A stretch of DNA of 64,000 bases. Source: Mytilisepta virgata. Lineage: Eukaryota; Mollusca; Bivalvia; Mytilida; Mytilidae. Shown one piece after another: positions 46,401-58,400 of this stretch. Under the pieces are notes generated by a model that did no database searches, was not told the origin of the DNA, and worked only from the letters and a program-made list of their open reading frames with translations. The position numbers and the translations under genes are program-made. The DNA lies in the NCBI GenBank assembly GCA_028015205.1, contig CM051513.1, forward strand, positions 49,418,841 to 49,482,840. The letters are read 5' to 3'. The stretch's first letter is position 1. Every line of letters begins with the position of its first letter.

Positions 46401-49400
46401 TTCATCAAATTCCTTTGAGCGGTTATGGAGAAGTTTAGGATAGAAGTTTTGAAACCCCCCCCCCCCCCTTTTTTTTCAAAAATGTCCCTTTTTACCCAAT
46501 TTTTTTTTAACTTTACTAAAAATGAAATATATATGCACACCTTTGCATTAAGGTTAATGCACAGGGAAAGTTTCATCAAATTCCTTTGAGCGGTTATGAA
46601 GTAGTTGAGGATAGAAGTTTTGCCCCCCCCCCCTTTTTTTCAAAAATGTCATTTTTTACACACAAAAAAATTTAAAATTTTCTAAAAATGAAGTATACAC
46701 ACCTTTGCATTAAGGTTAATGCACAGAGAAAGTTTCATCAATTCCTTTGAGCGGTTTACAAGTACTTGAGGATAGAAGAAAAGTGACGACGCAAGAAGCA
46801 AGACGCCAGACGACAGATAGTGATCCCGATGTGTCCACCATGCGTTCCGCAGGCGACACAATGAAGGCTAAGTTGTTTCTGCAATTATAATATACCATAT
46901 ATAAACCAAATTTATACCACTTCCTATTTATTATGACTTGAAAAGAGGGAAGAGACTTAACAAAAGTTAAATACTGTCACATTTTAGCTCACCTGTCCTA
47001 AAAGGCCATGTGAGCTTTTCCCATCATTTGGTGTCCACTGGGCCAATTGGGACAAAACTGGCGGCAATGGTCTCTAGATGGTTCTTTTCAGAATTGTATC
47101 CGATGTTGGAAATTTATCCGATAATCCGCTCCGTCATCCAAGATGGCCGCCAGAGCCGAACATATATTAACATAGGACCCTATGGGAAATTTACTTAAAA
47201 TATCTTCTCGTCTGAAACTACTGGTCCAACTGGAACAAAAGTTAGCAGCAATGGTCCTTATATGTTCCTCTTTTGGAATTGTATCCGATGACCCCGCCCC
47301 TCATCAAAGATGTCCGTCGGAGCCGAACATAGTTTAACATAGGACTCTGATAGTTTTAAGGACTTCTATTTTCTATGATATGGATTGAACATCTAAAAGT
47401 TTTGACCCTCCATTTTATTGCAGAGAAAAGAAACAATATGGTCTGATAAAACTCAACTTAGTCTTTGTTATATCCCTTTCTCGTAATAACTTTTTATTTT
47501 TATCCTTTTGTTATTTCTGTTTTTTAGTTTATTTAAATATTTAAATATTAACCTTAATTGCTCAAATATTTTGTGTCGATATTGACAAAAAAGATTGTTC
47601 TGGTCTTTTTGTAATGTTGTTTCATTTAAAAAAATCAAAAACGTATATTTACATAAACATCTTTATGTGAATCCCGTCAGCTCCGATTAAATATTCTTAT
47701 CTCAATAACATTAAAAGATTATCTTACTGATTCGATTTCAGTTAGTGGATCCATGGAAACGACTGTTGTTGCCTCATGATCAGTCAAAAGACGAATAAAG
47801 TTTGAAACTCTTTCACAAATAGGGTATGGCGTAATGATGAAGTATCTTGATCTTGTGTACGACTGAAATATAAAACATGACAGTACTCACAACCAACATG
47901 TGAAAGTACTCATGCTGCCTCTAAAACACTGACTTGTTTACAATTTACTGTTGCAACAATGTGGAAACCGGATTTAAAAACAGAATAAAGAAAAGTGAAA
48001 AATGCCAGCACTTATCCAAGTGTACTTTTGTAAGTTGCAGTGGCATTCAACACTCAATCAAGCCACTATCAGTATGTTCTTGTTCTAAGTCCTGACGCTG
48101 TATTTTCAGAGTTTTTTTGCCTAATATTTTTGTTATATAGAATACTGTGTTAATTAAGTAGTAACTGTTGTTATTTATCTCGCAAGGTTATCTATTGTTT
48201 CTAATATAAGACTACACTCTCCCTAGACGTCGCCTACATGTATGCACTATATAGTCCTAACGTATTGTTAACCCATTTACGTATACTCCATATCCTCATT
48301 AATATTTTGTTTCATATAATGGTAATACAGGTAGAACTACTTACTGGCAGAGTTATCGCATTGATATAATCCCCCGTCTTCGAATTGGAAGGCGTCAGAT
48401 GTAGGCCAAATTTATCCACTGTAAAACATACATCGGTATAAAGCGATATAGTTTAATAGGTGGCCAAATTGCCAGTACAACATACATCTATAACAGGGAG
48501 TTAAAGAAGTACTTTATTAATTAACTTATTACAGATTGCATGTCTCAATTATAGAAAGCCGATCGATATGCATCCTTCTATATATATATGAAAAAAATAT
48601 CGTATCTTTTAAATGAATAAAACAGTTGTATCAACTAAGCTCATAAAATTCAGTTCAACAAGTTATAGTGGGGAATATTATTTTGCAAACTATTGGCATA
48701 CATGTAAGAATGGTTTCTCATATGATGTTTTTGTATCAGAATTTTCAATATAAATGTTTTTTCTGACAAAATTCATCTGATGTACTATATCGACATGAAT
48801 TTATTTGTATATTAAATGATTCAACATTTACGCAAATCTAATAAAATAACTTAAATGAAAAGAATGTTGTAAGTTGTCATCCTCGTTGGTGTATTCGTAT
48901 AAAATGGAATCCGGATAGATATTGGAAGGTGTTGGTACCCATAAAATTAACTCCACCACCACTTAGTGCATATACCATGTCAGACTATCTTGGCTCTATT
49001 GTTTCTATGTTTGCGTTATGTGATCTTTTATGTCAGTTTTGTTTTTGTTTGAGGGATTGTCGATTGGACGGCGTTGGACAAACGACATGTCTTTGTTGAC
49101 CTTTCCTGAAATTCTACAAACGTTGTGATACATACATGGTAGATATGATCCTGTCTCTTGGAAACCAATATTTTGCTTGGCATGCTTGAAGTCAGTGTCA
49201 TCATACTTCGGCACAATTTTCTTTAAGTCCTTTTTAATAATTAGAAAAAAAACAGTGAAGTAATATGGGTATAATATAAAACCCATCATAGTAAGTTTGA
49301 TGCATTTTATCCTACACCTGTTTAATAACAGGGGTAGAATAACATGTAGTCGAATAAGGTCTACTGAGTACTTGTTTATATGAAGAGCGCGAGGAGCGTT

Positions 49401-52400
49401 GTAAAGGATTTCAACTTTCAACGTAAATTTAAGTAATTTTACACATTTTAGGGGGGTTGCAGGATAGACAATACAAAGCCATTGTCGGAAAATATAAAAT
49501 GTATTTTGGCAAACTGCAAAATATTGGAAAAAGGCTCGCTGAAGCTCGCTTTTTCTCATGTTTCTAAAGCTCGCCCACATACATTTAAATTTTCCGACAA
49601 TGACTATGTATTGTATATTTATCCTGCAACTCTGCTATATGAGCAATCAAAATGCTTTGATTGTATATTTAAAAGTGATATACACTCACTGACTATATAT
49701 CACTTTTACTGTGACGCCACAGTACATCACCTTTGAATTTTACTGATGATGTCGTGAAATGCGACGGTTTTGCAGTATTTGGACGTTGCCTGCTTCGTGC
49801 AGAAATTTAAAAGCGAATTTTAGCAGATATTTTTTGGCAGTATAAACAGAATATATGTAAATTGTCTCTTAATATAAAATTTATTCAAACCCGGCACGAA
49901 GATGGTGAAAAAGCTCAGGAAGCCTCGCTTTTCTACCTGTTTCTAAGTCTTATCCGAAAAATGTTCACATTCCGGGACAATGTACGAATATTCTATATAT
50001 ACATATAACTTATATATTAATATTTAAATCTTTGATAGCAGTTGTGCTCAAGGCATAAAATGTTGAAAGCCAAACGTACAACAATCCAAAAGTTTGACGA
50101 GCAAATTCAAAAACCAAAATTAGCCAAAACCAACTAAGGACAGAGCTTTGCACGAGGGAGATACTCCTTAGTTTTCACAAATTTTACAATTTTGTAACAG
50201 TAAATTTTAAGTATCAATTTAGGGCTAGTATCGAAAATACTAGCAACTGGGCTTGGGATACCCTAGGGTACTGAGTCAACAGCAGTGGCATCGACTCTGT
50301 TTAAAATATAATTCCAATTTTGGTGCATATTTTGCGAATTACGACTCATTAGCTAAGCTCAAAGCCTAAAATGTTGAAAACCAAAACAACAATCCAAGAG
50401 GTTGAAGAGCAAATTCAAAATACCGAGATCATATCAAAATTCAGCAAAGCTAAAAAATAAAAATCCAAAGATACTAATTATAGATGTAGTAAATTTATAC
50501 TATGCTGTAAACGACGCATTTCAAGGAGTTACCTCTCATCAGCAGCATTAAAACCGAAACATTTGGAAGACCAAAAACCAACCTTAAATTAAACAAGAAG
50601 TACTCAACCAAAAATACCGAAATAGGAAGCCAAATTTCAGCTAAGGAGATCTACCATGTGCAGTACAAGGAATGAACCCATATTATTTTTGAATTTTGCT
50701 AAATACTGGTAATTTCTGTAACAAATCAATGAATAATCATATCTGACAACTCTGGCGAATACCCTCGGGGACCTAGTGTCCACCAGCAGAGGCAAAAATA
50801 CAGAAAGCAGAAGCAATAACAAAACTGGAGCCTGCATCGCTCACCTGGATTCAATTTGACAATCAACAGCCATAAAAGCACACAAGAAACAAACGTCTGC
50901 ATTATTGGATATAATTCTGAAAGAGGAAAATCTAATAGCCATGGCTGCAAAATCTTCTTCCAATTAGCTAAATGCTATTAAACAAGAATGAATTTTTCCA
51001 TAGGATCCTATGTTAAATTCGGTTGTTGCCGCCATCTTTGTTGACAGTCCGGATCATCTGACAAAATTCTTAAAGCAGACCACCAAAGGAACATTCCTGC
51101 CAAGTTTTGATCCAATTGTCTCAATGACTTTAGACAAGATTTTTTTAATATTTAATTTTTTCCATAGGGTCCTATTTTAAACTAAGTGCGGTAGTGGCGG
51201 CCATCTTAATTGACATTCCGGGTCATTGGATACATTTCTGAAAGACAACCTAAGGACTATTTCTGCCAACTTTGGTTCCAATTGGCTCTGTTGTTTTCTT
51301 AACCAGGGTTTTATCAGGGATAAGTTGATGTCATCACTTATGAAATTTTACGGTCGTCATCATGAATTGATTGACCATTACAGTGTTCCAATATCTAAGA
51401 TGATGTTGGACCTGTTCCCACTGTCGTAACCTTTCATGTGACTCCTACGATTTGTGACTTCCACCGGATTGACCTTGTTGAACTTCACGACGGGTGCCGT
51501 ATACGGAGCAGGAACTGCTTACCCTTCCGGAGCACCTGGGTTCACTCCTGGTTTTTATAGGAGTTCGTGTTGTTCATTGTTTTTAGTTTTCTGTGTTTAT
51601 TTGTTGTGCTTGTGGTTGTTCGTTTGTCTTCCCGGGTTTGTCTGTCCAATGGATTACGTTTTTTTGATTGCTCCTTAGGTATATTTGTCCTTTTTAGACA
51701 AAAAGATTGTTCAATGAATTTTCCCATAGTGTCTTATGTTTAACTAAGTTTGGCTCTGGCGGCATCTTTGTTGACATTCCGGGTCATCGGACATATTTTT
51801 GAAAGGGGACCACCTAAGGACCATTTCTGCCAACGTTGGTTACAATTGCTTTAGTGGTTTCAGAATAGAAGATTTTTTAATGAATTTTCTCAAAGTGTCC
51901 TATGTTAAACTATGTTCGGCTGTGGCGGCCATCTTAGTTGGCAGTCTTGGTCATCAGACACAATTCTAAAGGAGGACCAACGGACCATTGCTGCTCAGTT
52001 TGGTTCCAATTGGATCATTAGTTTCAGACAACAAGGATTTTAAATTAATTTCCATCTAGGTTGATCGTCCTGGTCATAGGACACAATTCTGAAAGAGGAC
52101 CATCTAAGGACCATTGCTATCAAGAGTGGTTCCTATAGGTCATGTTGTTACATAGAATTTGTTTTTTAAATTAATACCCCTTTTTCTATTTTTAATCACA
52201 GCAGCCATGTCTTTTGGAAGTCGGGGAGGACGGACACAATTTGGGAAAGTGGTCACCCAAGGACCATTATTTAAAATTCAAAAAGTTGCAGTGCAAAAGT
52301 AAAAGGACAGATATATATATATATCTAGACCTGACAATACTTAGTTTTTAAAATATCATTGAAATAATTACGGAAATTTTGTTTGCTGCTCATTTTGTCC

Positions 52401-55400
52401 TTAAATGAAATTACTTATCTTAAATGCTGTTATTTTGAAAATGCAAACCAAACATCCTTAAGTAATTATTACCTGTAATTGCTGCCGAAGTACATTTTGA
52501 TTTGCAGGGGTGTCTTGTGTCAGTTTCTGTGAATAGGAGACAAATTCTGATATTTTGATTGTCTGTATGGGGGCCTTAAAGGCTTCGTGCAATGCTATAT
52601 ATATGGTGATATACTGTTGCTGAAATGGAAACAATAAAATTTATTAATCATAAAACATCATATATCAACGAAATTCCCATATTAGAATTGTAGTAGATGG
52701 AAAATTGTATTGAAAAGGACAAATATACCTAAGGAGCAAATCAAAAGACATAATCCATTTGACAGACAAACCCGCGAAGACAAATGAACAACCACAAGCA
52801 CAACAAATAAACACAGAAAACTAAAAACTAATGAACAACACGAACTCCTATAAAAAAAACCAGGAGTGAGCCCAGGCGCTCCGAAAGGGTAAGCAGTTCT
52901 TCCTCCGTATATGGCACCTGTCGTCAAGGTCAACAAAGTCAATCCGGTGGAGTCACAAATGGTTGACTTTTTATAAATTACCATGACTTCATCTTTTTCA
53001 TCAGGAAGGTATCGAATAAAAATGTTAGCTAAGTTAGAAACTTAAATATCCTAGTTGACATTAATTTGATGGCATGAAAGTGATCTTAAGACCCTCATTT
53101 TTTCGGCGGCATTGATTACACTTCAAGCACCGCTATTACTTTTTTCAAATATACTACTACATGATTAGGCGCTATACCATGTTGCATTTGTACATCATGT
53201 TTCAGCCTGCCTGTTTATTTCAAATTCCCACCTCATGGGTTGCTCCCATAGATATAGTAATAAATATTTCTACTAAAAATTACTTCTGGTTTGGTTTGTC
53301 TCCAGTACATTATAGACATGGATTTTCATTCCAAATATTAAACGTTGTGGCAACCAGTGGTAAATTTAGAGAAATATACTATAATTCAAAGTATATTTCC
53401 TCCTTTTTTCGTTGAATCGTCGCTTTGACAAGACCTAGACAGTGGAACAAAAATGTTTATCCGAGACCTTTAATTTAATAGATTTACTTTTCATTATACT
53501 TCTAACATGAGAGATAAGCTGTATATTATCTACAACAAAAGTATATCAAGCGAATACAGTCGCATCCACATCCACTGAATACCTAGACCACAAAAGACTT
53601 TTACTGTATAACCTAAGCTCTTGGATGGATGGATGAATGAATTGTTGTTTAACGTCCAGTAGGAGCCAGGGGCTTACCAGGACGAGAAAATGTTGATATG
53701 ATAATGAATATGATCACTCCATCGCACTAGACCGACACGCTGAGCCGGAGTTTTAATGTGCTAGCTCACGAGGTAACTGTCGGCATGAATACATATCACC
53801 CCGCTCGGACACATTATACCGACTTCGAGCCGACCAGCAGATTTTTGCTCTTACTCCTAGATGCACGCGCTTGGCGGAAAAGCAGCAAATACCAATTTTA
53901 ATGTCTTTGGTTTATTCCGGTCGGGGATCGAACCCGCGACCTTACGCACTCGAGGCGAGCACGCTACCACGAGACCACCGCGGCGGTCCTAAGCTTTTGG
54001 AGAATGTCGTGTTTTTTTAACTATTTATTGTTTAATTCCATAATAACCACTTACAGGTGTTTGAACCATGTTCATTCTATTTTTTCTCATTGCATTCACA
54101 AACTCCGCTATGTTGATGTTGCCGTTTGTATTTCCTCCTTTGTATAGAGCGTCTAATGCTATGTATGTCCCTGTTCGACCAATGCCGGCACTGAAATAGA
54201 TTTTTAAACTAAAGAGGAAATACTGGATGACATTGCAAACTGTTATTGCTAAAAACATCAGTCGCTGAGTTATCAGTTTCCATTGCTTGGCATTACAGAA
54301 CGATAATTTATATTGGTTAAATTTCTACTCGGTAAGTTTTGCATTTTTGTCAGTTGTCAAGACGCGCTGTTTAGATCCGTTTTATTTTATTGCTTATTGT
54401 TTGTGTTTCAAGGTTTTGGTTGTTATACTTGTTGACGGCTGGGTCAAGGTTTTGGTTGTTATACGTGTTGGCGGCTGGGTCAAGGTTTTGGTTGCTATAC
54501 TTGTTGACGGCTGGGTCAAGCTTTTGGTTGTTATACTTGTTGACGGCTGGGTCAAGGTTTTGGTTGTTATACCTGTTGACGGCTGGGTCAAGGTTTTGGT
54601 TGTTATACTTGTTGACTGCTGGGTCAAGAAAAGAACTTTAAGAACAAAACTACTTTGGTATATGGACATGTTGTTATGAACTTTTTCGACTTTATTATTT
54701 TATAAATTATTCAAAGTAAAATAATCGCAGAGTGATCTGAATTTCACAGGAAAATTTTGTGAACTATTATAAAATTTATGAAAATCCTTTACGTTAATTG
54801 CACAATAAAACATAAGATAGTTCGAGTGATTATTGTATTTATCATTGAGATCAAATATATCAATCTCACTGGCTATTTAGTGACGACCATTTTTCAGTGC
54901 AGTAAGTCATAGTCGTTGGGACGAGCCTTCAACCTCGCAATCCTTACTAAAAGAGATCGGAGAGAAAAAACAACTCCTTAAAAATTACGTTCGAACTAAC
55001 GGCTCTTTAACTATTGATATTTAAAGGCACTTAGAACCTCTGTCCTTTTTATGCATGTCCCCAAAAATACAAAAAGAATGTAGCAAAACAATTTAATTAA
55101 AGTTTAAACTTATGTCCTTTCAATTGAAGTGGAATTACCTGCAGTGCACAACAATTGGGCTGCTTCCGGAGTTTATTGCCCTTTTCATCACATGGTTATG
55201 AAATACCACCAGACAAAATGGATCAGGGGTTCCGTGGTCAGGCCATGCGGTATAATGAAAGTGTTGCACTTTCATAACTTTCTTGTCCTTTAAAAACAAA
55301 CCGTTGATAATATTAATTAGATATGAATACTGTGGTTTCATTAAAATTCGTTGTATACCAATTTTCGTTGTTTTCGTGGGTCCTTGTAAACCACGAATTT

Positions 55401-58400
55401 AAATATACAACGAAAAATATTTTTACTTGAGCTTAAATGCACTCAAGTTTGAATCCACAGAGTTTTGACGTACCTATTCGAGACAACATTGAACAATTGC
55501 GTTTTTACAGCATGTAATTGTATCCACAGAGGATACAGTGATTCATGTAATTTTGTCTTTGGTAACATATAATATGTAAAATATTTTGACTGTGTAAATT
55601 GTCGCGGAATTCATTTCCTTGTTTTTAATTCAAACATTCAAGAAAAATATTAATCCTAAGTAGTCCTAAACAATACAGACTTTCTGATAAATTACAGTAA
55701 TAACATCTTGTAAAAAGATAATAAAGCAGAAATAATTGAAATTATCATAATCGGATTGAACATATGTATGTATATGTGTATATGTCCCGAAGTATTTGGT
55801 GACAAGTGATTGCAATTTTGTCAATATATATTTCACACCCGATTAACCTAACAAGTAAATAATTACGGATTTTGTTAATTATTGTTAACTTCATGACAAG
55901 CTTTGTTCGGTTCAAAATTTTAAGAATCTGTTTGTTAGACGTTGTTTTATAAGCGCTTATAATCAGTATTTTACTGTACAATATCAATGTCTGATCGGCA
56001 TTGTCAGTATTTTCATGATATCTGATGTGCCAAGCCACGAAATTCAGTATTTCAACAACTTTGTATATTTTTTTCTAAGCCACCAATCCACGAATTTGCG
56101 TATCCCACGAAATGCCGTTTTTTCTCTATCCACGAAAATAAATGAATCCACAGTACTTGACCAGAATTTTTGTTGTTACCACTGAATGATACATCTGCTG
56201 GGGGGCGAAAATCTATTGTACATGACTCTGTCCTTAGATGGTTTTTGGCTTTACTCTTTTCAAAAGAAAATCCCAAGTATTATTTTGTGATTTAAATTAA
56301 AGTTGGAATGTCATATCCCTTTATTTACATCCAGACGTTTTTCCTTTTATAAATGGAAAACTGTGATTTGTTTCGTTTTGATGCTGTGTCTTTATTTGTT
56401 TGCCTTGGGCAAAATGTTTTGAAAATTCACAAAATGTTATTACCATTATACCCATCCTTTAGTAGACAAATCAAGTTAAAATTTTTGATTGTGTGCCAAG
56501 CATCTTTCGAAAGTTATGCCCTTCAAAAATCAAACAATTTAGAATGTTGTCGCTTTCCTTCTCCAATTTGCGTTTGAAAAGGCCAGATAATTTGAAACCC
56601 AACACAAATCTGTAATTCAGATAAAATAAACAAACTGACCGAATAGGTTATTGTGAATAGATACTATAACTTCGTACTCGCGATTTCGAGGGTATGATCT
56701 CTTACATATAAACAGTATGTATACATCAATTTAATTCAGAATTGGCATAATGCCGCTTTTCATTATAAAGTCAAGTAAAATAGAATGTGCACGAAAACGG
56801 TATTTTAATATTTAAACCATTGTTTGTATATCATTTATCATTACCTTAAGCAGTGTATTTATCTCTTGGTAAAAAAAAGTCAACAAGAGAACACTATATT
56901 AAGTGCACTGGCGCCGAATAGTTGATATGTTCCTGTCATAAACAGACACGTTTTCTTCATATTCGTCGTAAATAAATTATTTTGTTTGTTAAGTTTGGGT
57001 TTTACGCCGTTTTCAGCACATTTGTTTATTTCGCGGCGGCCAGTTATTGGTGGAGGAAGCCAGAGTACCCTGATGGAACCATCGACCTTCCGTAGGAAAA
57101 TTGACAATCCTTGTCAATTAATATCGAAGTCGAACACACCCCGCCATATGTGAGATTCTAACACGCAACTCAGTGTTGGCAGGCTAGGTATCCTTAGTAG
57201 TCATGACTAGTCAACTACCTAGACAACTCGGCCACCTAGGCCCCGGAAAAAATTAAGTGGAATTAATACGAAAGAAGAAAACAATACGGATTGTTGGGTA
57301 ATATTATATATAACAAAATCATGGAACAGAGACAATAAAAGAACAGTGTTCGAATGTCCCCCGTCACATGTAACTTCACTTAGTGAAGAAAGTTAAATAG
57401 ATTCAACACAATATTTGTTTAGTATTTGTACATCAACTAAGATACAACAGGGGTAAAAACAGGTATGCACACACAAATTAAACATTTCATAAAATTTTAT
57501 AAAAATTCTCAAATGTGTACACGATTTATACATTTCTTGACCAGTGTGATAAGTATCGCTTGCTTTTGTTTATTCGCGTCTAAGATGATTGAAAATAAGT
57601 CTTAACTTTGTGAAGGTCAAGAAACTTAACAATAGTTTTGACACATTATTATAACAACACCTTCTGACCTCAGTATAGGACTTCATATATACCGTACGAC
57701 AACGTCTTTATATTTTAAGAGTTTAAATTCATATTAATATTGGAAACGATATTTCACTACACCAACGTTAATCCTCAAATAATAAACTAATTGAGAGGCT
57801 TGCTTATTAGTACACAAAATTTTAATTGAGACTTACATATTTCCGGGCAACATCAAGACATCTTATTGTATAAAACGCGTATCTGTTTTCTTCTTCATTG
57901 GTAATGGAAAAGGAATCAATATCCATTGTTTCTCCTACATCGGGCCAGTACTTAGCACATTTTATCTGAATAAAATTCTAATCAATAAAGATGTTATCTC
58001 GCTATATATGGTTAATATTTTTATATTCATTATGGAATTTTATGTTCTATAATGTTATGTTTATAATCTTGGATCTAAAAAAGAGGACAAATATACCTAA
58101 CATGCCTAAGAAGCAAATAAAAAACGCAATCGAATAGACAGAAAAAACCAGGAAACCACGGAAGACAAATGAACAACCACAAGCACAACAAATAAACACT
58201 GGAAACTAAAAAACAATGAACAAGGCAAACTCCTATAAAAACCAGGAGTGATGTCGGGTGTTCCGGAAGGGTAAGCGGTACATGCTCCATTTCGGGACAC
58301 TTCGTGAAATTATAAAAACATATACATAATATATGACATATTCAATGTATACATAAAACATTGCATATACAAAACTTTTACATTTAAGATGTCTCTCTAC

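Noticed and set aside
49005..49580. 191-codon minus-strand ORF taken as one gene
   Set aside because: Only its central part (49070-49229) is coding; it is two short RPTP exons with intron read through on both sides.
51454..51678. Small secreted hydrophobic protein
   Set aside because: The same frame appears in three dispersed repeat copies and is not conserved in the diverged one.
53940..53987. Functional tRNA gene at the head of the 53.6-kb SINE
   Set aside because: The tRNA-like part continues straight into the SINE body and is bounded by the SINE TSD.
54287..54679. Repetitive 130-residue protein
   Set aside because: A 36-bp minisatellite, open in several frames on both strands, with no start or splice context.
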